Source: GCA-2748575 sp965222725 (lineage in GTDB: Bacteria > Pseudomonadota > Gammaproteobacteria > Pseudomonadales > Ketobacteraceae). Taken from it: a stretch of 64,000 nucleotides of DNA. The stretch lies in the NCBI GenBank assembly GCA_965222725.1, contig OZ244969.1, positions 4,526,001 through 4,590,000 on the forward strand, read 5' to 3'. Of this stretch, positions 54,475 to 63,994 are shown in pieces. The notes below the pieces were generated by a model. The model was given only the letters and a program-made list of their open reading frames with translations. It did not search any database and was not told the DNA's origin. Numbering within the stretch: position 1 is the stretch's first letter; each line of letters starts with the position of its first letter. The position numbers were made by a program, and so were the translations under genes.

Positions 54475-56124
54475 ATGAAATCAACGCAGCCCAGTTTGAA
54501 AGCCGCTGTGCTTGTTGTGCTGGTGGCACTTTTGTGTGCCTGCCAGAGCGCAGGCCAGCCTACCCAGCCTAATAAAGCAGACAAGCATACCCAGGAACTC
54601 CTGAACAGCCTGCCGGAAGAACCCGGCAATGAGCAGCAGGAATCCCTGATAGCCGAAAGCCAGAGCGAAGCCCCCCTGACGCTGGCCGATTCGACCGATG
54701 AATCCGAGACCCTGACGATCGAACCGGCACCGCCGCATTTCTGGCAGGAAGTTCAGGCCGGTTTCAAACTGGATCACACTCTGGATAACCGCCGTATTCA
54801 GGTGCAGCGCGACTGGTACGCTCGCCACCCCAACTATATTGACCGGGTGCTGGAGCGTGGCTACCCCTACCTGTTCCATATCTACAACGAAGTGAAAAAG
54901 CGCGATATGCCCGCCGAGCTGGTGCTGCTCCCCATTGTGGAAAGTGCGTTCGATCCTTTTGCCTATTCCCATGGTCGGGCGTCGGGCATCTGGCAGTTTA
55001 TTCCCGGTACCGGAAAAATGTTTGGCCTGAAACAGACCTGGTGGTACGACGGACGCCGGGACATTGTGGCAGCCACAACGGCAGCACTGGATTACCTGGA
55101 AGCCCTCAACAAACAGTTCGACGGCAACTGGCTGCACGCACTGGCCGCCTACAATTCCGGTGCCGGCAATGTGAACAAGGCCATTCGCTATAACAAGAAA
55201 CGCGGCAGAACCACCGACTTCTGGAACCTGCGCCTGCCCCGCGAAACCCAGGCGTATGTGCCCAAGCTGATTGCGCTGGCACAGATTTTTGATAATCCGG
55301 AAAAATACGGCATCAACCTGCGGGACATTCCCTACGAAGAGCAATTTGTGAAAGTGGATGTGGGTTCCCAGATTGATTTGTCTCAGGCTGCCGATCTGGC
55401 GGGCATTTCACTCAAGGACCTGTACCGTTACAACCCCGGCTTTAATCGCTGGGCGACAGACCCTGAGGGCCCCCATTATCTGTTGATCCCGGTGGACAAG
55501 GCCGAGGATTTTATTGCCGGCATTGCCGAACTGCCCCCGGAAAAACGGGTGCAGTGGACCCGCTACACTATCAAATCCGGTGATTCGCTGATTACTATCG
55601 CCAAACGCAATAACATCACCGTAGACATGCTGAAAGACATCAACAACCTGCGTGGCAACCGGATTATTGCCGGTAAAACCCTGCTGATCCCCAAAGCCAG
55701 CGGCAGCATGGATGATTACGCCCTGAGCCTGGAACAGCGCATTGAAAAGAAAAAGAACCGTCCCCGGGATGGCCGCCATAAAATTGATTATCAGGTGAAA
55801 TCCGGTGACAGTTTCTGGACCATTGCCCGCAAGCACGATGTGGGTGTAAGGAGCCTGGCGAAATGGAATGGCATGGCACCCACCGACACCCTGCGGGTGG
55901 GACAGCACCTGGCAATATGGACCGAGGTCAAAGGGTCTGCCGGCAACAGCCAGGTACGTAAAATCAATTACCGCGCCCGCAACGGGGATTCCTACGCCAA
56001 AATTGCCCAGAAGTTCAATGTTACCCTGGCACAACTGCAACGCTGGAACCGGATTGATCTGGATGAATACCTGCAACCGGGCGACCGCCTGACACTATAC
56101 GTGGACGTGCGCAGCGCACCTTAG
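54475..56124 (+). CDS. mltD: Membrane-bound lytic murein transglycosylase D with three LysM domains
   Basis: Lipoprotein that cleaves peptidoglycan glycan strands. The signal ends in a lipobox (VALLCACQ, Cys at about residue 23). The GH23 catalytic domain has Glu156 in PIVESAFDPFAYSHG, followed by ASGIWQFIPGTGKMFGL and ALAAYNSGAGNV. Three LysM domains follow, starting near RYTIKSGDSLITIAK (about 363), YQVKSGDSFWTIARK (about 440) and YRARNGDSYAKIAQK (about 500). Length is 549. The gloB-mltD pairing is conserved; the convergent HDOD gene begins 13 bp past the stop. Confidence 0.95.
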   Translation: MKSTQPSLKAAVLVVLVALLCACQSAGQPTQPNKADKHTQELLNSLPEEPGNEQQESLIAESQSEAPLTLADSTDESETLTIEPAPPHFWQEVQAGFKLDHTLDNRRIQVQRDWYARHPNYIDRVLERGYPYLFHIYNEVKKRDMPAELVLLPIVESAFDPFAYSHGRASGIWQFIPGTGKMFGLKQTWWYDGRRDIVAATTAALDYLEALNKQFDGNWLHALAAYNSGAGNVNKAIRYNKKRGRTTDFWNLRLPRETQAYVPKLIALAQIFDNPEKYGINLRDIPYEEQFVKVDVGSQIDLSQAADLAGISLKDLYRYNPGFNRWATDPEGPHYLLIPVDKAEDFIAGIAELPPEKRVQWTRYTIKSGDSLITIAKRNNITVDMLKDINNLRGNRIIAGKTLLIPKASGSMDDYALSLEQRIEKKKNRPRDGRHKIDYQVKSGDSFWTIARKHDVGVRSLAKWNGMAPTDTLRVGQHLAIWTEVKGSAGNSQVRKINYRARNGDSYAKIAQKFNVTLAQLQRWNRIDLDEYLQPGDRLTLYVDVRSAP

Positions 56125-56137
56125 GTTTAGGGCCTGA

Positions 56138-57826
56138 TCAGTCTTTGGAGGTCAGCGCGATGCTGGCCTGCTGGGCCAGGCTGTTGAAATTAACAAACTG
56201 CTGTTCAGACAAGTCCCTGCCGGACAGGTGCATATCGCCATAAAACACCCCGATGGGCCGCCGCGATACCACAATAGGCGCAACAAAAAATTTGCCGGTC
56301 TGTAAATGTTTTTGCAGGGGCTCGGTCACCAGATAGCCCCTTCCCTTCATGCGCTCCGAGCCCAGCCACAAGGGCTGCACCTGCCGCAAGGCAAAGGAAA
56401 AGGCATTGTCATCCCGCAGGGAGAAATTAAACCCGTCCAGGAAACCGTCCGCCACATCACCACGAAAAGAACGTGGAATCAGTTTTTTGCGATCCTTGGT
56501 CACCAGACACATTACCACCCGGTCCAGTTGCACCGCGTGATACATACCGTCCAGAATCACCCGGAATATTTCATTCACATCAGGGTTACGGCCAGCCAGC
56601 AGGTTGCCAATACGGCTCATGTAATCCAGTTGCAGCGTGGCATCGGCGCTTACCTGGGTGGTGCTGTCAGCTGCCGCCTCCACAGGTTCGGTTGTGGGTT
56701 GTACCCGGGTGCTGTCAGCCGTTTGCTCGCTATCCGGCCGGGGCAGCGCCTCTGCCAGCGGCTGATAATTCAGCGCGGCCTCAATCATTTCCGGTGTAAT
56801 ATCCAGATCAACAAGTGTCTGTTTTTCCCGGGCGGGAACAATGATCTCGCCCTCCTCACTGACTTCCTCCGGCGCTTCCGGTTCTTCATAGCGCACCAGG
56901 CTGAGGCGCTCAGCTGTTTCCTGAGTGTAATTGGACGGCGGGATCAAATGCTTGACCTGATCGGCCCCGTACATGCTGGAAATTTCCTTGGCATAATCAG
57001 CGATCTGCTTGGCCTGCTCCAATGCATCCTTGGCATCCTGCTTGGTGAAGCTGGCAATCTTTTTCATCACCTGAATCACTTCATCGGAATCCCATCCCAA
57101 AGGCGCCACCTGGCTCAGCTCCTCACCCAGCAATACAGCCTGGGCAGGCCTTGACGGTTTTTCCGGGTAAGAGAGTGACTCCACCAGCAAGGGGCTTAGC
57201 TGCCACTGGTCCGCAATCCCCCTGGCAAGCTCATTGAAAGTGACCCCCATAATCTGTCGGCTGGCCTGACCGGGAGGCATTCCCTGCTGAATCAGGCGGT
57301 CCAGTTCCAGGGCCACATCATCGCCCCGGGATAAAATGGACATTTCACCGACGTGATGCAGCAAGCCGGCGATAAAGACTTCTTCTTTCAGTCCGAACTT
57401 TTTATCAGACACTATGCCCTTGGCTTGCATGGCAGCATGAAACGATTTGGCCAGAACGTTTTTCAGGTGAACCGATGGGGAGTTTTTCAGCATCTCGTCC
57501 AGAATTTTCATGGACAGGGAAATATCACGGATGGTGGTGAAACCCATCAGCACGATAGCGCGGGTAATGGTGGCACAATTGCCGGCAACACCGCGATACA
57601 TCACGCTGTTGGCCACCTGCAACACACGGGAAGTAAGATTGGGATCTTTCAACACTTCATCAGACAGCTGCGATACTCTTGAGTCTTCGTCAGTGGTGAG
57701 CTTGCTCATTTTGTTAACAGTGCTGGCGAGCGCCGGCATTTTCTGCTCACTGAGCATGTCTACCCAAAAGCCGAGATCTTTTTTTACTTCGGGCGACTTA
57801 TCGTCAGCATCCTCTTTGTCAGGCAT
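56138..57826 (-). CDS. HDOD-domain signalling protein with C-terminal GAF-like domain
   Basis: A 562-residue soluble protein. Residues ~20-230 are an HDOD domain (MPALASTVNKMSKL, DPNLTSRVLQVANSVMYRG, VFIAGLLHHVGEMSI); HDOD domains are non-catalytic relatives of HD phosphohydrolases. A negatively charged, likely unstructured linker (about 320-390) joins it to a GAF-like region (ILDGMYHAVQLDRVVMCLV ... VAPIVVSRRPIGVFYGDMHL). Such proteins are often linked to c-di-GMP or stress signalling; the target here is unknown. ATG 57826 has CAGGAG six bases upstream and is preferred over a 12-residue-longer reading. Confidence 0.85.
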   Translation of the reverse strand: MPDKEDADDKSPEVKKDLGFWVDMLSEQKMPALASTVNKMSKLTTDEDSRVSQLSDEVLKDPNLTSRVLQVANSVMYRGVAGNCATITRAIVLMGFTTIRDISLSMKILDEMLKNSPSVHLKNVLAKSFHAAMQAKGIVSDKKFGLKEEVFIAGLLHHVGEMSILSRGDDVALELDRLIQQGMPPGQASRQIMGVTFNELARGIADQWQLSPLLVESLSYPEKPSRPAQAVLLGEELSQVAPLGWDSDEVIQVMKKIASFTKQDAKDALEQAKQIADYAKEISSMYGADQVKHLIPPSNYTQETAERLSLVRYEEPEAPEEVSEEGEIIVPAREKQTLVDLDITPEMIEAALNYQPLAEALPRPDSEQTADSTRVQPTTEPVEAAADSTTQVSADATLQLDYMSRIGNLLAGRNPDVNEIFRVILDGMYHAVQLDRVVMCLVTKDRKKLIPRSFRGDVADGFLDGFNFSLRDDNAFSFALRQVQPLWLGSERMKGRGYLVTEPLQKHLQTGKFFVAPIVVSRRPIGVFYGDMHLSGRDLSEQQFVNFNSLAQQASIALTSKD

Positions 57827-57925
57827 ATGACTCCTGCTTACAGCCACCGGCTCCAGTTCCACTAAGCATTCCCAGATACAAAAAATGGTTAAAACACAGT
57901 TCCTTAAATAAACATAGCACCTGCT

Positions 57926-57937
57926 GGCAAATTTGCC
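57926..57937. promoter_or_regulatory. 12-bp perfect palindrome upstream of the peptide importer operon
   Basis: GGCAAATTTGCC lies about 92 bp before the first binding-protein gene and about 100 bp before the divergent HDOD start. A regulator site is possible; unassigned. Confidence 0.35.
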
Positions 57938-58028
57938 GTTACTGATGTAAATTGATCAAAAAGTCGCATAACAACAATGATTTACAACAGAAAATTCAGC
58001 CAATCCAGCAACCTGGACACAAGGGCAT

Positions 58029-59972
58029 ATGCAGGGAATGTTTTTACTCACCTCATACCAGTCAACTCGCAGTCTTTTTTTACCCAATCACTCCAGCACC
58101 CGGCGGCATTCCAGCGCCCTTTCGCAATGCCTGCTGCTGATCGCTATCCTGTTCTTTTTAAACGGGTTTGCCCGCGCTGACGAAGTAACCCGAGTCACTG
58201 CGCTCAGCCTCCATGGAACCCCCAAATACACTGAAGCCAGCCACTATTACCACGCCAATCCGGATGCCCCCAAAAGGGGAACCGTGGTGCTGCCGGGATT
58301 TGGCAGTTTTGATACGCTCAATCCTTATCTGTTGAAAGGCATCAGCCCGGTGAACACACCGGGCATGGGCCAGTACGGTATTGCCGAGCTGAATGAAACC
58401 CTGATGGTGGGCACCAGCTTCCGGCTGCGCAGCCCCGATGAGCCGCAGTCTGCCTATTGCCTGATCTGTGAATACGTGGAGTTTCCCGCGGACTATCGCT
58501 GGATCCGGTTTAAACTGAAGGACTATGCCAGATTCCATAATGGCGATCCCATCACCGCGCAGGATGTGGTCACCAGTTATCAGTTGCTGACATCCGACAA
58601 GGCCCACCCCAGTTACCGGGACATCTATCAACCGGTAGAAAAAGTTGAAAAGAACGGACCTTTAACGGTGACTTTTCATCTTAAGGAATCCGGGCTCAAA
58701 CCCATGGTCTTCCGCCTGGGTGAACTACCGGTGATGTCCGACAAGTTCTGGAAAAAACACACTTTCGGTGAATCCGGCAATATCCCTCAGCCGTTAAGTG
58801 GCCCCTATAAAATCGGCCATGCCGATATGGGCAGCGTGGTGGAGTTTCATCGTGTTGAGGATTTCTGGAGCAAGGATCTGCCCTTGTATCAGGGCATGTA
58901 TAACTTCGACAAAGTGCGTTTCGAATTTTTCCGCGATCGCACCGTGGCCTTTGAAGCCTTCAAATCCGGCCGCGTGGATGTGTTCTACGAATACGTCGCC
59001 AAGAACTGGGCAACCGCCTATGAATTCCCTGATATCAACAACGGCGCTGTGATCAAGGAAGAAATCAATCACGAAATCCCCAGCGGCTCCCAGGCATTCT
59101 TTATCAATACCCGGCGCGAAAAGTTTGCCGATGTCAGAGTACGGAAAGCGCTCACCCTGCTGTTCGATTTTGAGTGGACCAACGACAATATTTTTGCCGG
59201 AGCTTATAAACGCTCCAACACCTATTTCCCCAACTCGGAACTGGGGGCTCGCGGGCTTCCCTCCCAGGGTGAACTGAAACTGCTGAAACCCTTCAAAGAT
59301 GAATTGCCACGGGAACTCTTTACCGAACCTTTTCAATTACCCCAAACCAGGGGCAACGGCAATATCCGTCCGCAGCTGCGCGAAGCTCTCAGACTCCTGA
59401 AGGCTGCCGGCTGGGAAATCAAGGACACACGCCTGGTTAATGCCAAAACCGGCGAGCCTTTCGTATTTGAAATCCTTATTGATCAGAACAGTTTTGCCAG
59501 AGTACTGACACCCTACATCAACAACCTGGAAAAAGCCGGCATCAAAGCCGAAATCCGCCATATCGATACAGCGCAGTACAAAGTGCGCCTGGATAATCTG
59601 GATTTCGATATGATCAGCTATGTACTTCCTCAGGGGCTCTCGCCAAGTCACGAACAGCGGCTATACTTCCACTCTTCCCTGGCAAACACAGAGGGAACTA
59701 AAAATTTCTCCGGTGTCAAAAGCAAGGTGGTGGATGCGATGATTGATAAGATCATCAATGCCAGCGATCGCAAGCAACTGGTTAATGCGGCAAGAGCCAT
59801 GGACCGGGTACTGCTATGGAACTACTACACCATCCCCCACTGGCACCTGAATTACCATCGTATTGCCTACCGCAACAAATTACAGCGACCTGAAAAGGTA
59901 TCCAAACTGAACCTCGGTTTTCCCGCCTGGTGGATTAAACCGGAGCAGAAAACAGATAAGAAAGCGGATTAG
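58029..59972 (+). CDS. yejA: Peptide ABC transporter substrate-binding protein, YejA/NppA type (first copy)
   Basis: Periplasmic SBP family 5 protein of 647 residues. An unusually long N-region precedes a hydrophobic signal (LLLIAILFFLNGFARA, about residues 38-53), so the true start may be internal, although no better in-frame start codon is seen. Features: ALSLHGTPKYTEASHYYHANPDAPKRG, LTLLFDFEWTNDNIFAGAYKRS and WHLNYHRIAYRNKLQRPEK. YejABEF imports microcin C and other peptides; in P. aeruginosa two adjacent binding proteins (NppA1 and NppA2) serve one transporter for peptidyl-nucleoside compounds, as here. AAGGG lies upstream of the ATG. Confidence 0.88.
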   Translation: MQGMFLLTSYQSTRSLFLPNHSSTRRHSSALSQCLLLIAILFFLNGFARADEVTRVTALSLHGTPKYTEASHYYHANPDAPKRGTVVLPGFGSFDTLNPYLLKGISPVNTPGMGQYGIAELNETLMVGTSFRLRSPDEPQSAYCLICEYVEFPADYRWIRFKLKDYARFHNGDPITAQDVVTSYQLLTSDKAHPSYRDIYQPVEKVEKNGPLTVTFHLKESGLKPMVFRLGELPVMSDKFWKKHTFGESGNIPQPLSGPYKIGHADMGSVVEFHRVEDFWSKDLPLYQGMYNFDKVRFEFFRDRTVAFEAFKSGRVDVFYEYVAKNWATAYEFPDINNGAVIKEEINHEIPSGSQAFFINTRREKFADVRVRKALTLLFDFEWTNDNIFAGAYKRSNTYFPNSELGARGLPSQGELKLLKPFKDELPRELFTEPFQLPQTRGNGNIRPQLREALRLLKAAGWEIKDTRLVNAKTGEPFVFEILIDQNSFARVLTPYINNLEKAGIKAEIRHIDTAQYKVRLDNLDFDMISYVLPQGLSPSHEQRLYFHSSLANTEGTKNFSGVKSKVVDAMIDKIINASDRKQLVNAARAMDRVLLWNYYTIPHWHLNYHRIAYRNKLQRPEKVSKLNLGFPAWWIKPEQKTDKKAD

Positions 59973-60040
59973 AATTTGCAGCGCTACTCAGTAACACCGT
60001 GCATGCACTGAACCTGAGTATGAAGACCAAAGGAATAGCA

Positions 60041-61879
60041 GTGATACAAACCAGCATGACAATCAAACACCTTTCTGTTCCAGCCATACTACTGGCACTT
60101 GCCATGGTATTGGTTCCAGCACTGATGTCACCCCTGGCTTATGCCGCCAAAAGCGACGGCAAACCCACCCATGCAATAGCCATGCATGGCGAACCCAAAT
60201 ACCCGGCGGACTTCGGGCATTTCGATTACGTCAATCCGGATGCCCCCAAGGGTGGCAAAATCGTACTGGCCGGAATTGGCAGCTACAACAGCCTGAATAA
60301 CTTTATTACCAAAGGTGTATCTGCATCCTATCTGTCTTTGATATATGACACGCTCACCGAACGGGCGAAAGACGAACCCTTTACCGAATACGGGTTGCTG
60401 GCTGAAACCATTGAAATAGCGAAAGACCGCAGCGCCGTTACCTTTCACCTGAATCCCAAAGCCCGCTTTCAGGATGGCAAACCGGTAACGGCCCACGACG
60501 TGGTTTTCAGTTTTAATCTGCTCACCGAAAAAGGCGCGCCCTTCTTTAATGCCTATTACAATGACGTAAAAGAAGTAGCCGCCATCAGCGAAGGCAGCGT
60601 GAAGTTTACTTTCAAGAATAATCAGAACCGCGAATTGCCACTGATTCTGGGCCAGCTTCCGGTGCTGCCGCAGCACTTCTGGAAAGACAAAAGCTTTACC
60701 GACAATTTACTGGACCCTCCCCTGGGCAGCGGCCCTTACCGGATCAAGGAATTCCAGACCGGTCAGACCATTACCTATGTTCGCAATGAAAACTACTGGG
60801 CCAAGGATCACCCCATTAACAAAGGCCGCTACAACTTTGACGAAATCCGCGTGGAGTATTTTCTGGATTCCAACGTCGCTCTGGAGGGTTTAAAGTCAGG
60901 CACCTTTGACTTTTATGAAGAAAACAGCTCCAAGCGCTGGGCCACCCAGTATGAAGGCGACAAATTTGACGATGGCACGTTAACCAAAGCGGAAATCCAT
61001 AATGAAAACCCTACCGGCATGCAGGCATTTATTTTTAATACCCGCCGTGAAATTTTTAAAGATCCGCAGGTAAGGCAGGCACTGAACTACGCCTTCGATT
61101 TTGAGTGGACTAACGAAAACCTGTTTTATGGTGCCTATAAACGCACTGACAGTTATTTCGAAAACTCTGAACTGGGTGCCCAGGGCTTGCCCGGCAAAGA
61201 AGAACGGGTATTGCTGGAACGCCACCGTGATGATGTGCCGGAAGAAGTCTTCACCAAAGCCTACCAGCCACCGGTTACCCAAGGCGACGGCAATATTCGC
61301 AAGCAACTGCGCCATGCCCTGACATTACTGAAAGATGCCGGTTGGGGATTTGAAAACAAGCGCCTGATTCACAAGGAGACCGGCAAGCCCCTGGAATTTG
61401 AAATCATGCTGGTGAGCAAGGATTTTGAACGCATTGTTTTACCCTTTATCAAAAACCTGGAAAAGCTCGGCATCAAAGTCACGCCCCGGCTGGTAGACCA
61501 GTCCCAGTACATTGAACGGGTACGAAACTTCGATTTCGATATGATTATTGGCTCTTTCCGGCAATCCAGTTCCCCAGGAAACGAACAGCGGGACTACTGG
61601 TACTCCGGATTTGCTGATCAGAAAGGCAGTCGCAACCTGATCGGTGTCAAAGACCCGGTTGTGGATGCCCTGGTGGAAAAGGTCATCGCTGCCGATACCC
61701 GGGAAGATCTGATTACCGCCACCCGCGCCCTGGACCGGGTTTTACTGTGGGGCCATTACGTAATTCCCCAATGGCATATCGACAGTTATCGTGTGGCCTA
61801 CAAACAAAAACTGCAACGCCCGGAAACACCTCCCAAATACGATCTTGGCCTGTTCACCTGGTGGATCAGACCCGAGTAA
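60041..61879 (+). CDS. yejA: Peptide ABC transporter substrate-binding protein, YejA/NppA type (second copy)
   Basis: Paralogue of the gene just upstream, with 612 residues from the chosen start. GTG 60041 is preferred because AAAGGA lies six bases before it and the resulting N-terminus carries a standard signal peptide (VPAILLALAMVLVPALMSPLAYA). GTG 59999 and ATG 60020 are poorer. Shared stretches with the first copy include AMHGEPKYPADFGHFDYVNPDAPKGG, YAFDFEWTNENLFYGAYKRT and WHIDSYRVAYKQKLQRPETP. It differs in the ligand-binding middle (EYFLDSNVALEGLKSGTFDFYEEN), so specificity may differ. The yejB permease starts three bases downstream. Confidence 0.9.
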   Translation: MIQTSMTIKHLSVPAILLALAMVLVPALMSPLAYAAKSDGKPTHAIAMHGEPKYPADFGHFDYVNPDAPKGGKIVLAGIGSYNSLNNFITKGVSASYLSLIYDTLTERAKDEPFTEYGLLAETIEIAKDRSAVTFHLNPKARFQDGKPVTAHDVVFSFNLLTEKGAPFFNAYYNDVKEVAAISEGSVKFTFKNNQNRELPLILGQLPVLPQHFWKDKSFTDNLLDPPLGSGPYRIKEFQTGQTITYVRNENYWAKDHPINKGRYNFDEIRVEYFLDSNVALEGLKSGTFDFYEENSSKRWATQYEGDKFDDGTLTKAEIHNENPTGMQAFIFNTRREIFKDPQVRQALNYAFDFEWTNENLFYGAYKRTDSYFENSELGAQGLPGKEERVLLERHRDDVPEEVFTKAYQPPVTQGDGNIRKQLRHALTLLKDAGWGFENKRLIHKETGKPLEFEIMLVSKDFERIVLPFIKNLEKLGIKVTPRLVDQSQYIERVRNFDFDMIIGSFRQSSSPGNEQRDYWYSGFADQKGSRNLIGVKDPVVDALVEKVIAADTREDLITATRALDRVLLWGHYVIPQWHIDSYRVAYKQKLQRPETPPKYDLGLFTWWIRPE

Positions 61880-61882
61880 GCC

Positions 61883-62965
61883 ATGGCAGCCTATATTGTT
61901 CGCAGATTGCTTTTCATGATCCCGACACTGTTCGGGATTCTGCTGCTGAATTTTGCCATTATCCAGTCTGCACCCGGCGGCCCCGTGGAACAGATGATTG
62001 CCCAACTGGAAGGCATGGAAAGCAATACCGCATCCCGCCTGGGTGGCTCTGCCCGCGCAGAAATTTCCTCTTCCGGCTCTGACTCCAGTTATCGCGGCGC
62101 CCAGGGGCTGGACCCTGCCCTGATCGCTCAGATCGAAAAAATGTACGGCTTTGACAAGCCGCCCCATGAGCGCTTTTTTGACATGGTGGTGAATTACTTC
62201 AGCTTTGAATTTGGCGACAGTTTTTTCCGAGACAAGACCGTGATTGAACTGGTGATCGAAAAAATGCCGGTCTCCATTTCCCTCGGCATCTGGTCGACAT
62301 TAATCATTTACCTGATCTCCATTCCCCTGGGCATTCGCAAGGCTGTTTCCCATGGGGAACGTTTTGATGTGTGGACCAGCTCGGTGATTATTGTGGGTTA
62401 TGCCATCCCCGGATTCCTGTTCGCTATCTTGCTGATTGTGCTCTTTGCCGGTGGCAGTTACTTTAACTGGTTCCCCCTGCGTGGGCTTACCTCTCCCAAC
62501 TTTGATGAAATGACCCTGCTGCAACAGATCGGCGACTATTTCTGGCATCTGGCTTTGCCGGTTACCGCCAACGTCATCGGCGGCTTTGCCACCCTGACCA
62601 TGCTGACCAAAAACTCCTTTCTCGATGAGGTCGGCAAGCAATATGTGGTCACCGCCAAGGCCAAAGGGCTGACAGATCGCCAGGTGCTCTATGGCCATGT
62701 GTTCCGTAACGCCATGCTGATTGTGATCGCGGGCTTCCCTGCCGCTCTGATTACCGTGTTTTTTACGGAATCGTTACTGATCGAGGTAGTGTTCTCTCTT
62801 GATGGGCTGGGTTATCTGGGCTTTGAATCCGTATTAAAGCGGGATTACCCCGTGATTTTCGGGACCCTGTTCATTTTTACCCTGATAGGCCTCATTCTGC
62901 AGCTGATCAGTGATATTACCTACACACTGATTGACCCACGCATTGATTTTGAAGCGAGGGATTAA
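61883..62965 (+). CDS. yejB: ABC transporter permease YejB
   Basis: Inner-membrane permease of 360 residues of the DppB-type family. The N-terminal YIVRRLLFMIPTLFGILLLNF helix, an extracytoplasmic loop and a further set of helices are followed by the EAA-type loop region SFLDEVGKQYVVTAKAKGLTD that contacts the ATPase. Compared with DppB it has the YejB-specific insert between helices 1 and 2 (LEGMESNTASRLGGSARAE). It starts three bases after the second binding protein and three bases before yejE, in one operon. Confidence 0.93.
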   Translation: MAAYIVRRLLFMIPTLFGILLLNFAIIQSAPGGPVEQMIAQLEGMESNTASRLGGSARAEISSSGSDSSYRGAQGLDPALIAQIEKMYGFDKPPHERFFDMVVNYFSFEFGDSFFRDKTVIELVIEKMPVSISLGIWSTLIIYLISIPLGIRKAVSHGERFDVWTSSVIIVGYAIPGFLFAILLIVLFAGGSYFNWFPLRGLTSPNFDEMTLLQQIGDYFWHLALPVTANVIGGFATLTMLTKNSFLDEVGKQYVVTAKAKGLTDRQVLYGHVFRNAMLIVIAGFPAALITVFFTESLLIEVVFSLDGLGYLGFESVLKRDYPVIFGTLFIFTLIGLILQLISDITYTLIDPRIDFEARD

Positions 62966-62968
62966 CTG

Positions 62969-63994
62969 ATGTTCCGGTTATCTCCCATTAATCAGCGCCG
63001 TTTTCAAAAATTCCGCAAAAACAAACGGGGCTGGTTCTCCCTGTGGTTCTTTCTGTTGATTTTTATTGCTTCACTGTTTGCCGATCTGCTGGCCAACGAC
63101 AAGCCCGTATATATTCACTACGACAACGAACATTATTTCCCGATCTTTCTTACCTACTCGGAACGGGAGTTTGGCGGAGAGTTTGAAACTGAAGCGGATT
63201 ATCGTGATGAGTACGTGATCGAACTCATTAATAAAAAGGGTTACATGATCAACCCGCCGATTCCTTTCAGCTACGACACCATTAACTGGAATCTGCCAAC
63301 GCCGGCCCCGTCCCCACCGGATGAAGTAAACCTGCTGGGCACCGACGATCAGGGGCGCGATGTTCTGGCGAGGGTCATCTACGGATTCCGGATTTCGGTT
63401 TTGTTCGGGCTTATTCTCACCATCGTCAGTTCCATCGTCGGTGTGATTGCCGGTGCGCTGCAGGGCTATTATGGAGGCTGGATCGACATGCTGGGTCAGC
63501 GTTTTATCGAAATCTGGTCGTCGCTTCCTGTGCTGTTCCTGCTGATCATTCTTTCCAGCCTGATCCAGCCCAATTTCTGGTGGCTGCTGATGATCATGCT
63601 CTTGTTCAGCTGGATGCGTCTTGTGGGTGTGGTCCGAGCCGAATTTCTGCGGGGCCGCAATCTTGAGTATGTTAAGGCGGCAAAAGCACTGGGTCTGAAA
63701 GACAACATGATCATGTTCAAGCATATTCTGCCCAATGCCATGGTGGCCACCATCACCTTTATGCCTTTTATTCTCACCGGTTCCATCACCACGCTGACGG
63801 CTTTGGACTTTCTGGGCTTTGGTTTGCCCATCGGCTCTCCGTCATTAGGTGAACTGGTAGCCCAGGGTAAAGCCAATCTGCAGGCTCCCTGGCTGGGTAT
63901 TTCGGCCTTCGTTGTGCTGTCATTAATGCTGACTTTACTGGTGTTTATCGGCGAAGCCGTGCGCGATGCCTTTGACCCAAGGAATGAACTCTGA
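62969..63994 (+). CDS. yejE: ABC transporter permease YejE
   Basis: Second permease of 341 residues, DppC-type family with the N-terminal OppC_N segment (RFQKFRKNKRGWFSLWFFLL) and the EAA loop RGRNLEYVKAAKALGLKDN. The YejE-type periplasmic insert (DNEHYFPIFLTYSEREFGGE) is present. Its stop overlaps the next start codon (TGATG), so the ATPase gene is coupled. Confidence 0.93.
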   Translation: MFRLSPINQRRFQKFRKNKRGWFSLWFFLLIFIASLFADLLANDKPVYIHYDNEHYFPIFLTYSEREFGGEFETEADYRDEYVIELINKKGYMINPPIPFSYDTINWNLPTPAPSPPDEVNLLGTDDQGRDVLARVIYGFRISVLFGLILTIVSSIVGVIAGALQGYYGGWIDMLGQRFIEIWSSLPVLFLLIILSSLIQPNFWWLLMIMLLFSWMRLVGVVRAEFLRGRNLEYVKAAKALGLKDNMIMFKHILPNAMVATITFMPFILTGSITTLTALDFLGFGLPIGSPSLGELVAQGKANLQAPWLGISAFVVLSLMLTLLVFIGEAVRDAFDPRNEL

